Positions 27,411 through 36,254 of a stretch of 64,000 nt of DNA are shown piece by piece. The notes under the pieces were generated by a model. It was not told the origin of the DNA and made no database searches. It saw nothing but the letters and a program-made list of their open reading frames with translations. Positions within the stretch are counted from its first letter, which is position 1. Every line of letters begins with the position of its first letter. The translations under genes and the position numbers were made by a program. Source of the DNA: an uncultured Altererythrobacter sp. (lineage in GTDB: Bacteria > Pseudomonadota > Alphaproteobacteria > Sphingomonadales > Sphingomonadaceae); assembly GCA_913056125.1 (NCBI GenBank), contig CAJXNC010000001.1, positions 496,001 to 560,000 on the forward strand, in the 5' to 3' direction.

Positions 27411-27468
27411 GTCGTTTTCGTGGAAAGGTTCCACGCCGATGACACCAGAAGAAATGGAATAGAGCACC

Positions 27469-28143
27469 ATGTTCGCAGTAGTGCGCACGGGCGGCAAGCA
27501 GTATCGCGTCGCCGAAGGAGACAAGATTGCGGTCGAGAAACTGGCTGGTGAAGCCGGTGATACGATCGTGCTGGATGACATCCTGCTGGCCGGTGAAGGC
27601 AGCGAGCTGGCCGATGCCTCCAAGGTAACGGTTTCGGCGGAAGTCATCGCCCAGGCGAAGAGCGAGAAGGTTGTCGTCTTCAAGAAGCGTCGCCGTCACA
27701 ACTATCGCCGCAAGAATGGCCACCGCCAGCAGATGACCCTGCTGCGCATCGTGGGCGTTGGCGAAGGCAAGAAGGTTGCCGCGAAGAAGGCCGCCGCTCC
27801 CAAGAAGGACACTTCCGAAGAGAAGGCAGCACCGGTCGCGCACAAGGCCGCTCCCGTGAAGGAAGCAGCCGGTTCCGCGAAGGCCGATCTCGACACGACC
27901 AACCTGTCGCTGATTTCGGGCATCGGCCCGACGATCGAGAAGAAGCTTCACGCTGCGGGTATCAAGGACTGGGCCGACATCGCTGCCTGGGACGAAGCGA
28001 CCGCAGAGAAGATGAATGACGAACTCAAGCTGGGCAATCGCCCGGTGAAGGACGAATGGGTCGCGCAGGCTAAGGAACTGCTTGCCGGCAAGCCCCCTCG
28101 CGCTGCGGTCGACAAGGCCGAAGCGGCGAAGGCCAAGAAGTAA
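27469..28143 (+). CDS. rplU: 50S ribosomal protein L21 with helix-hairpin-helix extension
   Basis: Residues 1-102 are normal L21 ([39 protein letters not shown]). The protein is 224 residues, about twice the usual length. A lysine/alanine linker (about 103-140) leads to a compact domain with [20 protein letters not shown], a helix-hairpin-helix like that of DNA- or RNA-binding proteins, and a lysine-rich tail. Extended L21 forms occur in alphaproteobacteria. rpmA follows after 12 bases. Confidence 0.96.
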   Translation: MFAVVRTGGKQYRVAEGDKIAVEKLAGEAGDTIVLDDILLAGEGSELADASKVTVSAEVIAQAKSEKVVVFKKRRRHNYRRKNGHRQQMTLLRIVGVGEGKKVAAKKAAAPKKDTSEEKAAPVAHKAAPVKEAAGSAKADLDTTNLSLISGIGPTIEKKLHAAGIKDWADIAAWDEATAEKMNDELKLGNRPVKDEWVAQAKELLAGKPPRAAVDKAEAAKAKK

Positions 28144-28155
28144 GGATTACGGACC

Positions 28156-28425
28156 ATGGCACATAAGAAAGCAGGCGGTTCATCCCGTAACGGTCGCGAC
28201 TCGGTCGGCCGTCGCCTTGGTGTGAAGAAGTTCGGCGGTCAGGACGTGATCGGCGGCAACATTATCGTGCGCCAGCGCGGCACAAAGTTCTACCCGGGCA
28301 CCAATGTCGGCATGGGCAAGGACCACACGCTGTTCGCGCTCGCCGAAGGCGTGGTTCGTTTCCACGATGGCAAGCTCGGCCGCAAGTATGTCTCGGTCGA
28401 CGTCATGGCGGAAGCAGCCGAATAA
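28156..28425 (+). CDS. rpmA: 50S ribosomal protein L27
   Basis: 89 residues. [20 protein letters not shown] is the family N-terminus, which reaches the peptidyl-transferase centre; no extra cleavable N-terminal peptide as in Firmicutes. Also typical are [13 protein letters not shown] and [12 protein letters not shown]. It ends the rplU-rpmA unit and is followed by two stem-loops. Confidence 0.98.
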   Translation: MAHKKAGGSSRNGRDSVGRRLGVKKFGGQDVIGGNIIVRQRGTKFYPGTNVGMGKDHTLFALAEGVVRFHDGKLGRKYVSVDVMAEAAE

Positions 28426-28441
28426 CCGGATGATCCAAGGA

Positions 28442-28467
28442 AGGGGTCATCCACCGGGATGGCCCCT
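28442..28467 (+). other. stem-loop in the rpmA 3' region
   Basis: AGGGG-T-CATC pairs with GATG-G-CCCCT (10 bp with one U-G pair) around a CACCGG loop, just after the rpmA stop and 30 bases before the true terminator. It may protect the mRNA 3' end or be a processing site. Confidence 0.4.
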
Positions 28468-28497
28468 CCGGACCCTGACAAGTCTGGAATTTGCGAA

Positions 28498-28526
28498 GGA
28501 GATGGGGCCAACCCGTCTCCTTTTTT
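28498..28526 (+). terminator. rho-independent terminator of rplU-rpmA
   Basis: GGAGA-T-GGG / CCC-G-TCTCC forms a 9-bp stem with one U-G pair and a GCCAA loop, followed directly by six Ts. Clear end of the ribosomal protein transcript. Confidence 0.85.
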
Positions 28527-28599
28527 GATTCTCCTTCGCGAAATGAGCGTCACCGGCCGCAACTAGGAGGAGCGGCAGGCGATGGGAGGAGAAATTGCG

Positions 28600-29136
28600 A
28601 TGTTCATAAGGACGCAAAGGCTGCTGTTGCGGCCGCCCTGGCCCGAAGATTTGCATGCGATTGCCAAGGGGATCGGCGAGTTTGCCGTGTCCCGCAATTT
28701 GGCGCGCGTACCCTATCCTTATGACGCGGAGGCCGGCCGCGAATGGCTGATGAAGCCTTTCGATGCGCATATGCCCGCACTGCTCATGACTCTGCCCGGC
28801 AGGGACGGCGCCCCGGTGATCGGCGGGATCGGCTACGGCCCCCGTGACGATCATGACGAGCTTGAGCTCGGCTACTGGATCGCACAGACCCATTGGGGGC
28901 AGGGCTATGCCACCGAAGCGGCCAATGCCCTGGTCGAGCATGCCCGCATGGCGGGAGTGAAGCGCCTCGATGCCGGACATTTCGCCGACAATCCCGCCTC
29001 TGGCCGGGTGCTTCAAAAGGCTGGCTTCGTTCCCACCGGCCAGACCGAGCAGCGCTTCAGCCTCGCGCGCGGCGAGGAGGTGCCGAGCGTGAAATACGTC
29101 CTTGAGCTGGAGGATAGCCTTCCGGCTGCGGCCTGA
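28600..29136 (+). CDS. GNAT family N-acetyltransferase (RimJ-like)
   Basis: 178 residues from ATG 28600, which follows GGAGGAGAAATTGCG and gives the usual RimJ/RimL opening MFIRTQRLLLRPP. A slightly earlier ATG (28582) also has an upstream GGAGG. The acetyl-CoA site is in ELGYWIAQTHWGQGYATEAA, and the fold ends GRVLQKAGFVPTG. Members acetylate ribosomal proteins, antibiotics or small amines; target unknown. It stands alone after the ribosomal terminator. Confidence 0.88.
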   Translation: MFIRTQRLLLRPPWPEDLHAIAKGIGEFAVSRNLARVPYPYDAEAGREWLMKPFDAHMPALLMTLPGRDGAPVIGGIGYGPRDDHDELELGYWIAQTHWGQGYATEAANALVEHARMAGVKRLDAGHFADNPASGRVLQKAGFVPTGQTEQRFSLARGEEVPSVKYVLELEDSLPAAA

Positions 29137-29145
29137 CGCGGCCCT

Positions 29146-30036
29146 CTATTGCGGCAGGTTGGCCGCCCCATAGTCGCTGTCATAGCGGCGAATAAGGGGG
29201 CGGTCGTCCTGCTGCCAGGGATGGAAGCCGGGCATGAAATAGGAAAGCCAAGCCGGGAAGACCCGGCGCAAGATGCCCGGCCTGCCGAACAGGTAGGCCA
29301 ACAGCTTCCACTTGGCGCGCCAGCCGGTGATCCCGTCCTGGCGCAGCAGATCGAGCGCATCCTTGCTGCGATTGGCAACGAAGCTCCTGGTGATGTGCAA
29401 CATCAGCAGGCTCTTAACCTTCCAGCGCTTCCAGCGGCTCCAGTCCTTGGTGGCATGAAGCCAGACATCGTAGGCGACGCCCTTGTGCTCGATCTCTTCC
29501 GCCGCGTGCCAGCGCCATAGTTCGACCTGTTCGCGCTCGCCGCCCTGGAAATGTTCGGGATGGGTGAGGAATTCATGCGCGAACATGGCGGTGAAGTGCT
29601 CGAGCGCAATGGTAATGCCGAGCCAGACGATAGGCGGCTTGGCAAGGACATCGCCGATTAGCGCTGCAACCCGTTCATCGATGCGCGACAGGTCGTAACC
29701 GGCCTGCTCGGCAGAGCGATTGAAGGCGAGGTGTTCGCGTGTGTGGTTGATTTCCTGCTTTACGAAGGCGCGGATTTCCCGGGCGAGAGAATCGGGAACG
29801 CCCTCGCGATGGGCCTTCACCGCTTCGATGAAGAGCGCCTCTCCGCGCGGGAAGGTGGCCGACAGGGCGATATGCCAGGCCGTGGCTACCGGATCGCCGC
29901 CCAGCCACCAGCGTAGTGGCACCTCGTCGCGGCCGAAGCGGCGATCGCGGACATTGATCGCCAGATCCGCCGGGGAGCGCCCCGGCTTGCCAGCTTTGTC
30001 TGTCACATCTAGGTCGAACCTTGTCGGAGCGTTCAT
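29146..30036 (-). CDS. PF10118-type putative metal-dependent hydrolase
   Basis: 296 residues from ATG 30036. The family of membrane-associated predicted metal-dependent hydrolases is recognised by conserved His/Glu clusters: FVKQEINHTREHLAFN, LEHFTAMFAHEFL and WRWHAAEEIEHKGVAYDVW. These look like a di-metal, ferritin-like helical bundle. The C-terminal hydrophobic stretch (KLLAYLFGRPGILRRVFPAWL) may touch the membrane. It is divergent from a TetR gene 28 bases away, a common target-regulator pair. Confidence 0.85.
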   Translation of the reverse strand: MNAPTRFDLDVTDKAGKPGRSPADLAINVRDRRFGRDEVPLRWWLGGDPVATAWHIALSATFPRGEALFIEAVKAHREGVPDSLAREIRAFVKQEINHTREHLAFNRSAEQAGYDLSRIDERVAALIGDVLAKPPIVWLGITIALEHFTAMFAHEFLTHPEHFQGGEREQVELWRWHAAEEIEHKGVAYDVWLHATKDWSRWKRWKVKSLLMLHITRSFVANRSKDALDLLRQDGITGWRAKWKLLAYLFGRPGILRRVFPAWLSYFMPGFHPWQQDDRPLIRRYDSDYGAANLPQ

Positions 30037-30060
30037 GCTGCGAAGCTGGGGACTGTTTAC

Positions 30061-30072
30061 ATTGATGTCAAT
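30061..30072. promoter_or_regulatory. small inverted repeat over the TetR start codon
   Basis: ATTGA-TG-TCAAT lies in the 28-base gap between divergent genes and covers the regulator's ATG (30065). It could be half of an autoregulatory operator. The repeat is short, so chance is possible. Confidence 0.25.
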
Positions 30073-30664
30073 AAGAAAGAGGCTCTCGCCGGAAGAAAGC
30101 CGCGCCGCCGCTTTGGCCGCGGCGCGCGAGTTGCTGATCGAGACCGGCCCGCAAAGCGTGACGCTGAAGGCGGTCGCCTCGCGCATCGGGCGTACCCATG
30201 CCAATCTGCTGCACCATTTCGGTTCTGCTGCGGGGCTGCAGAAGGCGCTGGCCGCGCATATCGCCGGGACCGTGTGCGATTCCATCGGCGAAGCGGTGCG
30301 TGCCACGCGCACCGGGGCCGGATCTCCGCGCCAGGTGGTGGACCTCACATTCGATGCTTTCGATCATGAAGGCGGCGGTGCGCTGGCCAGCTGGATGCTG
30401 CTGTCGGGAAACGAGGATGCGCTCGATCCCATCGTCGAGACGATCCACGAACTGGTCGACGAACTCCACCCGCAGGAACTCGAGCACGGAGCCGAGCGGA
30501 CTATGCACGAGACGACCTATACGCTGGTGCTTCTGGCGCTGGGCGAGGCATTGATGGGCCAGCAACTTGCCGAATCCCTGCAGGTCGATCGCGAGACCTC
30601 GCGCCAGCGAGCGACGGACATGATGACCGCCTCTTTCATGAAGGCGGGCGATATCAAGAGCTAG
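30065..30664 (+). CDS. TetR family transcriptional regulator
   Basis: 199 residues from ATG 30065. The N-terminal helix-turn-helix is typical: RAAALAAARELLIETGPQSV, then LKAVASRIGRTHANLLHHFG, where the recognition helix ends in LLHHFG (usually YYHF). The C-terminal ligand domain has no named relative. It is likely to control the divergent PF10118 gene and itself. Its stop is 10 bases from the convergent ygfZ stop. Confidence 0.9.
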   Translation: MSIRKRLSPEESRAAALAAARELLIETGPQSVTLKAVASRIGRTHANLLHHFGSAAGLQKALAAHIAGTVCDSIGEAVRATRTGAGSPRQVVDLTFDAFDHEGGGALASWMLLSGNEDALDPIVETIHELVDELHPQELEHGAERTMHETTYTLVLLALGEALMGQQLAESLQVDRETSRQRATDMMTASFMKAGDIKS

Positions 30665-30674
30665 GCGACTGGCC

Positions 30675-31439
30675 TCAGGTCGAGGCCTTGTCCTCGTCGG
30701 TGATCCAGTGCGGCAGCACGCCGCGCGGAATATCGTCCACCCTCAGGTGATCGACCGCAAGCTTGAGATCGCGATAGAGTGCCTTGCGCCGCTTGGGGTC
30801 GGAGAACTGGAACGGTACCACCACCAGCCGGCGATTGATCTTCTGCCGCCAGTTCATCCGCGCGGTGTTTTCCTGTCCGACATAGCAGCCCTTGGTGAAG
30901 CTCACGCCGTTGAGCTCGCCGGCATTGGTTTCCAGCCACAATATGTCGGCCATTTCATCTTGCCCTTCTGGCACGCCGAGGCTCAGCCGATGGGCAAGGT
31001 ATTCCTCGTCGACGGCTTCCTTGTGGCATGGTTGGTTAAGGACGGCGCGAAAGCCCAGCTCGGGCAGTCGCGGGTCGTTACCCTTGCCTTCCTCCTGTTC
31101 ATTGCCGGGAGGGGCCCAGACGACGCAGCGGTTCGCATCCACCGCAATGTCCAGCTTGCGGCGGAGGCGGTAGAGCGAGAGGCGTTTGACCAGTTCGTCT
31201 GCCGCGCGCTTCTCGCAATCGAGAAGATAGCCTAGGCCGTGCTCGAAACCTTCCGGCCAGACGAAGAAATCGAACAGCATCTTGCCCTGCGGCGAAAGCA
31301 GCGCGGCGTAGACCGGTTTGCCCTTGCTTGCGAGCGTCACGTCATTGGTGACGAGGCCTTGCAGGAATTCGGTGACATCCTCTCCCGCCGCGGCGGGAGC
31401 GACGCGGACAATCGTGCGATTCTTCAGCGGACTGCTCAT
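30675..31439 (-). CDS. ygfZ: YgfZ/GcvT-like folate-binding protein
   Basis: 254 residues. The YgfZ signature KGCYVGQE is intact at 183-190, including the conserved cysteine. The family uses folate and helps assemble or repair some iron-sulfur proteins. The N-terminal half shows [10 protein letters not shown] and [14 protein letters not shown], both typical. It is divergent from pyrC, with 137 bases between the two starts. Confidence 0.92.
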   Translation of the reverse strand: MSSPLKNRTIVRVAPAAAGEDVTEFLQGLVTNDVTLASKGKPVYAALLSPQGKMLFDFFVWPEGFEHGLGYLLDCEKRAADELVKRLSLYRLRRKLDIAVDANRCVVWAPPGNEQEEGKGNDPRLPELGFRAVLNQPCHKEAVDEEYLAHRLSLGVPEGQDEMADILWLETNAGELNGVSFTKGCYVGQENTARMNWRQKINRRLVVVPFQFSDPKRRKALYRDLKLAVDHLRVDDIPRGVLPHWITDEDKAST

Positions 31440-31576
31440 TCTGCCAAGGTGGCAGGCCCGCAGCCGAAATCAAGCCGTGCCGCATGCAGGAAATTACCAA
31501 GAACTACCCTGTTAACGCACCGGAGGCTGTGCCATTGGCCTTGCCAAGCCCACTGCCTGCAATTCAGGATGCCTGC

Positions 31577-32617
31577 ATGACCGTTTCGAGCATCACCGTC
31601 CCGCGCCCCGATGACTGGCACCTCCATCTGCGCGACGGCGCCATGCTGGAAGGCGTGGTGGGATATACTGCGCGGCAATTCGCCCGCGCGATCGTGATGC
31701 CGAACCTGACGCCGCCGGTCACCGATGTCGCCGCGGCAGTGGCCTATCGCCAGCGGATCCTCGATGCTGTGCCAGAAGGCATGGACTTTACCCCGCTGAT
31801 GACCGCCTATCTCACCGACAATTCGGACCCGGAAGAAATGCGCCGCGGCTTTGCCGAAGGCGTGTTCACCGCAGCCAAGCTCTACCCTGCCGGGGCTACG
31901 ACCAATTCGGATAGCGGTGTAACCGATATCGCCAATATTCGCGGCGTGCTCGAAGTCATGGCGGAGATCGGCATGCCGCTTTGCGTGCATGGCGAGGTGA
32001 CCAGCGCGGATGTCGATATTTTCGACCGCGAGGCGGTGTTCATCGATCGCATCCTGGCACCGTTGGTGAAGGAATTGCCCGAGCAGAAGGTAATCTTCGA
32101 GCACCTGACAAGTGAGCAGGGCGTGCAGTTCGTCGGAAGCGCCGGAGAGAATGTCGCGGCAACGATTACACCGCAGCACCTGCATATCAACCGCAATGCC
32201 ATGCTGGTGGGCGGCATGCGACCGCATGCCTATTGCCTGCCCGTGGCGAAGCGCGAACGGCACCGGCTGGCGCTGCGCCGGGCAGCGACTTCCGGCAGCT
32301 CCAAGTTCTTCCTCGGCACGGACAGTGCGCCGCATGCGCGGGAGGCGAAGGAAAGCGCTTGCGGTTGCGCGGGCATCTTCAACGCTCCCTATGCGCTGGA
32401 AAGCTATATCGCCGTGTTCGAGGCGGAAGATGCGCTCGACCATTTCGAGGGCTTCGCCTCACGTCACGGCCCGGCCTTCTACGGCCTGCCGGTCAATGAA
32501 GAGACCGTGACGCTTGAGAAGCGTGATTGCGTGGTTCCCGACGAGATCGATGTCGGTGCGGCGAAGCTGGTGCCCTTCCATGCGGGCGAAACTCTCGGCT
32601 GGACCTTTGTCGGATAG
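31577..32617 (+). CDS. pyrC: dihydroorotase
   Basis: Closes carbamoyl-aspartate to dihydroorotate in pyrimidine synthesis. ATG 31577 gives 346 residues, the size of the E. coli type. Zinc ligands are in WHLHLRDG (His15, His17); the carbamylated lysine is in [20 protein letters not shown] and later HLTSEQ hold further histidines; the catalytic aspartate is in [10 protein letters not shown]. An in-frame upstream ATG at 31484 would add 31 unrelated residues and is rejected. Confidence 0.96.
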   Translation: MTVSSITVPRPDDWHLHLRDGAMLEGVVGYTARQFARAIVMPNLTPPVTDVAAAVAYRQRILDAVPEGMDFTPLMTAYLTDNSDPEEMRRGFAEGVFTAAKLYPAGATTNSDSGVTDIANIRGVLEVMAEIGMPLCVHGEVTSADVDIFDREAVFIDRILAPLVKELPEQKVIFEHLTSEQGVQFVGSAGENVAATITPQHLHINRNAMLVGGMRPHAYCLPVAKRERHRLALRRAATSGSSKFFLGTDSAPHAREAKESACGCAGIFNAPYALESYIAVFEAEDALDHFEGFASRHGPAFYGLPVNEETVTLEKRDCVVPDEIDVGAAKLVPFHAGETLGWTFVG

Positions 32618-32736
32618 AGTTTGCTTCAGCATTGTCGAACCGATTTCGGTACTGGCCTAATCCCACACCGCCTCCCAAGGTATTATCCTGTTCGGGAGAG
32701 TGGGCTGGCGCCGCTTCCACGTTAATGGATCGGACT

Positions 32737-33663
32737 CTAATCTCCTGCTCCACGTGAGGCCACTTCATCGCCCGAGGGCGGCTTGGCCCCGCGCAGCAAT
32801 TCCCATGTGAACAGCCCCGCTGCCGCCCAGATGGCGATGAAGCAGGCGAGCTGGACGGGTTTCAACTCCTCGCCAAAGTAGAGCAGGCCAAGCAGGAAGA
32901 CGATTGTAGGGCTGGTGAACTGCAGGAAGCCGATCACCGTATAGGGCATGCGCCGGGCCGCCGTGGCAAACATGATCAGCGGGATCGCGGTCATCGGACC
33001 GCTTCCGGCAACCGCCAGCGCCACGCCCGTTCCCTGGCCCATTGCCGGGCCTTCCGCAGTGGTCCAGTACCAAGCGACGATGCCTAGCGCGACGGGCATG
33101 AGGATCATCGATTCCACTGTCAGGCCGACCAGCGGACCAGCCGCAACCGTCTTGCGCAGCAAGCCGTAGACGCCAAAGGTCACACCCATGGAAACGCTCA
33201 GCCAGAGCGTGGTCAGCGCGCCCGCAGCCAGCGCCGCTACGCCGACGGTGGCAATTCCGACCGCCCACCATTGCCGCCTGGACAGTCTTTCTTTCAAGAA
33301 CACCAGGCCGAGCAGCATCATGGTCAGCGGGAGGATGTAGTAGCCAAGGCTGGCGGCGTAGACATAGCCCGACTGGATCGAGAAGATGTAGAGGAACCAG
33401 TTGACCCCGATGAAGGTCGAGCTGGCGAGCAGGGTGAGCATGGTACGGCGATTGCGCAGCACCTGAACGAGCTCGGCGAAATCGGCAAACAGGGCGATTA
33501 TGAGCAGGCACAGGGGCAGGGTGAAGACCAGCCGCCAGGCAACGAATTCAAGGGCCGGGACGCTTTTGACCAGTAGCAGGTAGAGCGGCATGGAGCCCCA
33601 GACCGCATGTGCCCCCAGCGCATAGAAGAGGCCGCTGGCATTTCCCTGTTTTGCACTGTCCAT
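32737..33663 (-). CDS. EamA family transporter, RarD-like
   Basis: 308 residues from ATG 33663, with ten hydrophobic segments forming two EamA halves. The opening GLFYALGAHAVWGSMPLYLL and the GYYILPLTMMLLGLVFLKER stretch match RarD proteins, drug/metabolite-type permeases of unknown substrate. The C-terminus is charged (KPPSGDEVASRGAGD). It is convergent with pyrC; the 119-base gap between them shows no clear terminator. Confidence 0.9.
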   Translation of the reverse strand: MDSAKQGNASGLFYALGAHAVWGSMPLYLLLVKSVPALEFVAWRLVFTLPLCLLIIALFADFAELVQVLRNRRTMLTLLASSTFIGVNWFLYIFSIQSGYVYAASLGYYILPLTMMLLGLVFLKERLSRRQWWAVGIATVGVAALAAGALTTLWLSVSMGVTFGVYGLLRKTVAAGPLVGLTVESMILMPVALGIVAWYWTTAEGPAMGQGTGVALAVAGSGPMTAIPLIMFATAARRMPYTVIGFLQFTSPTIVFLLGLLYFGEELKPVQLACFIAIWAAAGLFTWELLRGAKPPSGDEVASRGAGD

Positions 33664-33747
33664 CGCAGCACAGCTACGCTTTGCCGCGTCGAACGGCAAG
33701 CGGTCGTACCCGTTGTAACCGGTTCATTGTTTTTAACGTAAAGACAA

Positions 33748-33899
33748 GGACATCGGGCATGAAGCTTGATCTTCATCTGCAATGTCCGGATCGGCCATGC
33801 CCTGTTGGGCCGGTTCCGGAGCGCGGCCCTCGGGTCGCAATATCGGGGGTCGCGCCAAGGCGTCCGCGTGGTCGATGATCGCGTGGACGCCTTGTTTTT
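33748..33899 (+). ncRNA. candidate structured small RNA or leader
   Basis: Four stem-loops abut with almost no unpaired bases. (1) 33748-33787: GGACAT/ATGTCC outside and ATGAAG/CTTCAT inside. (2) 33788-33817: GGA/TCC and CGGCC/GGCCG. (3) 33821-33855: GCGCGGCCC with GGGTCGCGC, nine pairs, one G-U. (4) 33856-33894: CAAGGCGTCC with GGACGCCTTG, then TTTTT. This marks a plus-strand transcript ending near 33899 between rarD and a lipoprotein gene. A 39-codon frame (33759-33878) with AAGGA eight bases before its ATG stops inside loop 4, so a leader-peptide attenuator is an alternative; its third-codon bases are not GC-biased as in neighbouring genes. No convincing promoter was found; TTGTAA at 33713 is a possible -35. 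The rest of the 304-base gap shows nothing clear. Confidence 0.6.
33856..33899 (+). terminator. rho-independent terminator of the structured RNA
   Basis: A perfect 10-bp stem (CAAGGCGTCC / GGACGCCTTG), a partial inner GCG/CGC extension, and five Ts directly after. No annotated plus-strand gene precedes it, so it implies an extra transcript. Confidence 0.85.
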
Positions 33900-33967
33900 G
33901 TGCCTGCGCGAAATTTCGCCCGTGTGCGTTAAATGCTCCTTGGCGATTGGCGTGCTAGGAGACACGC

Positions 33968-34717
33968 ATGTTCGCCTTGTCCGATCTCGTTGAGCCTCGG
34001 CTCTTGCTCTGCGCTCTGCCGCTGGCCCTGTCGCTCTCCGCTTGCGGGGAGGAAGACAGCGTGACGGCGGTGACCACGCATCACGAGGATCCGCTGATGG
34101 ATGCCGCGCTGGCTGACCAGATCATGGTCGATCCCGACATGGTCAACCGCAATAGTGCCAACCTTGTCGCCAGCTTCCCCACGCAGGAAGGCATCATACC
34201 GGCTCCCGATGCGGGCAGTGCGGCGATCATGGCGGCGCGCGAGGAGGCGATTGCCATGCTCGGTGGCGCTGCTGCCCTGCGCGATGCCCCGCAGCCCGAA
34301 CGCATCGACGGCACCTTGCCGCCCGAAGCAGCGCTCAGCGTGGCAGCGCGGGCCGCCTCGGCGGGCGAGGGAATGGAGGATTGCGCGGCGCTGGCGGAGT
34401 TCTCGGCCGTCTGGGCCGCGCGCCTGCCCGAAGTCTTTCCCGTATATCCGCGCGGTGCGGTCCATGAGGCGGCCGGCACGGATGAGGGTGATTGCTCGCT
34501 GCGCGTGGTCAACTTCACCACGCCCGTCCCGCTGGGTGACGTGATGGATTTCTATTTCACCCGCGCAGATGCCGCGGGGTACGAAGTCCAGCGCGTGCTG
34601 CAGGACGGCGACGATATTCTTGGCGGCACGCATGGTGCGGCGAGCGTCATGGTCTTTGCGAGGCTCCGCGATGACGGCATGACCGACATCGACCTGGTAA
34701 CCAGCGGCGGGATTTGA
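33968..34717 (+). CDS. hypothetical lipoprotein
   Basis: 249 residues, ATG after CTAGGAGACACGC. The lipoprotein signal is LLLCALPLALSLSACGEED (Cys26). The mature part is acidic; the C-terminal third (VYPRGAVHEAAGTDEGDCSL to VLQDGDDILGGTHGAASVMV) looks like a compact alpha/beta domain with a strand repeat, and Cys residues at about 138 and 178 may pair. Family not recognised. It follows the structured RNA by 69 bases. Confidence 0.78.
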   Translation: MFALSDLVEPRLLLCALPLALSLSACGEEDSVTAVTTHHEDPLMDAALADQIMVDPDMVNRNSANLVASFPTQEGIIPAPDAGSAAIMAAREEAIAMLGGAAALRDAPQPERIDGTLPPEAALSVAARAASAGEGMEDCAALAEFSAVWAARLPEVFPVYPRGAVHEAAGTDEGDCSLRVVNFTTPVPLGDVMDFYFTRADAAGYEVQRVLQDGDDILGGTHGAASVMVFARLRDDGMTDIDLVTSGGI

Positions 34718-34735
34718 GCTCCTGTTTGGTGCCGC

Positions 34736-36151
34736 TCAGCCTTCCCTGAAGCCTACGCCCACGCTGGCGCGCGGCTGTTCTACTTCGGCGCTGGTAACCG
34801 GATAGGCGCAGTAATCGGCTGCGTAGAAGGCGGCCGGACGATGATTGCCCGAGAAGCCGATCCCGCCGAAGGGTGCTGCGGAAGACGCGCCATTGGTCGG
34901 CCTGTTCCAGTTGACGATGCCGGCGCGGATATTGGCCCAGAAGCGGTTGTAGTCCGCAGGCGATCCGCCGATCATGGAAGCGGAAAGGCCGAAACGGGTA
35001 TTGTTCGCCTCGGCAATTGCCTGGTCAAGCTCATCCACCTTGATGACCTGGAGTAGTGGACCGAACAGCTCGACGTCGGGACGCTCGGCCATGTCGGTCA
35101 CGTCGATCAGGCCTGGCGTGACGAAGGGCAGTTTCTCGTCCGGGCGGCGCATATGGGTGATCGGCTTGCCGCCATTGGACAGCAAATAGAGGAAGCTCTC
35201 GGTCAGCTGGTCGGCCGTATGATTGTCGATCACCGGCCCCATGAAGGGCTGCGGTTCGTCGAACGGCCCGCCGATGATGACGCGGCCGATAAGCGTCTTC
35301 AGTTCGGCGATGATGTCGTCATAGAGCTCCGACTTCACGATCAAGCGACGCGCGGCGGTGCAGCGCTGCCCAGCCGTCGTGTAGGCGGACTGCATGATCA
35401 GGGCCGCGGCATCGCTGATCTTGGGCGTGTCCCACAGCACGATCGGGTTGTTACCGCCCATTTCCAGTGCGAGGATCTTGCCCGGATCGGTGGCGAGCTT
35501 GCGGTTGATGGCGATGCCGACCTGCGCCGAGCCGGTGAACAGCACCCCGTCCACGCCCTCATGCGCGACCAGCGCCTTTCCTTCTTCGGGACCGCCGACC
35601 AGCAATTGCACCAGCGCGGCCGGAATGCCGGCGCGGTTCATGTATTTAAGCAGTGCCTCGCCTACGGCAGGGGTCTTTTCACTCGGCTTGAGGATGATGG
35701 CATTGCCAGCAATCAGCGCGGGGATGATGTGCCCATTAGGCAGGTGCGCGGGGAAGTTGTACGGGCCGAGCACCGCCATCACCCCATGCGGCTTGTGGCG
35801 CAGCGCAGCGCTGCCCTGCAGGGCGCTGTCGAGCTTTCGCTGGCCGGTGCGTTCGGCATAGGCGCGAATCGAGATTTCGACCTTGGCGATCACCGCCTCG
35901 ACTTCGGTACGCGCTTCCCACATGGGCTTGCCCGTCTCGCGCGCGATCAGTTCGGCGAATTCTTCCTGCTCCTTGCGCACTTCGTTGGCGAAGCGGCGCA
36001 CGCGCTCGATCCGCGTGGCAAGTGGCATGGTCGCCCATTCGGGCCATGCACGGCGCGCACGGGCCACGATTTCGTCAACATTGCCATGCGGGCCGCGCCA
36101 CAGTTCCTCACCGGTCGCGGGTTCGTAGGAGACCAGTATCTCTTTCGACAA
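34736..36151 (-). CDS. astD: succinylglutamate-semialdehyde dehydrogenase
   Basis: NAD-dependent aldehyde dehydrogenase, fourth step of the arginine succinyltransferase pathway. 471 residues: NFPAHLPNGHIIPALIAGN, the general-base glutamate in LEMGGNNP, and the catalytic cysteine in AGQRCTAARRL. The NFPAHLPNGHI segment is characteristic of AstD compared with other aldehyde dehydrogenases. The other ast genes are not in this window, so it is an orphan here; a related aldehyde substrate is possible. Confidence 0.88.
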   Translation of the reverse strand: MSKEILVSYEPATGEELWRGPHGNVDEIVARARRAWPEWATMPLATRIERVRRFANEVRKEQEEFAELIARETGKPMWEARTEVEAVIAKVEISIRAYAERTGQRKLDSALQGSAALRHKPHGVMAVLGPYNFPAHLPNGHIIPALIAGNAIILKPSEKTPAVGEALLKYMNRAGIPAALVQLLVGGPEEGKALVAHEGVDGVLFTGSAQVGIAINRKLATDPGKILALEMGGNNPIVLWDTPKISDAAALIMQSAYTTAGQRCTAARRLIVKSELYDDIIAELKTLIGRVIIGGPFDEPQPFMGPVIDNHTADQLTESFLYLLSNGGKPITHMRRPDEKLPFVTPGLIDVTDMAERPDVELFGPLLQVIKVDELDQAIAEANNTRFGLSASMIGGSPADYNRFWANIRAGIVNWNRPTNGASSAAPFGGIGFSGNHRPAAFYAADYCAYPVTSAEVEQPRASVGVGFREG

Positions 36152-36218
36152 GTCAGCCAGCCTTTCTCACCTGAATTGGCCAGTCCCTTAAGGAACTTGT
36201 CCCGATTTGGCTACGGAT

Positions 36219-36234
36219 GGTTGCATCCGCAACC
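36219..36234. terminator. small hairpin downstream of the DUF3617 gene
   Basis: GGTTGC-ATCC-GCAACC is a perfect 6-bp stem with a four-base loop, 20 bases past the stop of the minus-strand DUF3617 gene and upstream of astD. No U-tract follows. Confidence 0.3.
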
Positions 36235-36254
36235 TATTCCGCTGTGGAAGCCTG

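Noticed and set aside
31484-31576. Longer N-terminus of pyrC
   Set aside because: The added 31 residues are not family-like; [20 protein letters not shown] is the normal beginning.
32618-32736. Terminator between convergent pyrC and the RarD-like gene
   Set aside because: Only short, poorly paired repeats (CTCCC/GGGAG) were found; not enough to call.
33748-33899. Identity as 6S RNA, SRP RNA or tmRNA
   Set aside because: No long 6S-type rod pairing 5' to 3' ends, no GGAAGGAAGC-like SRP core, no tRNA-like ends.
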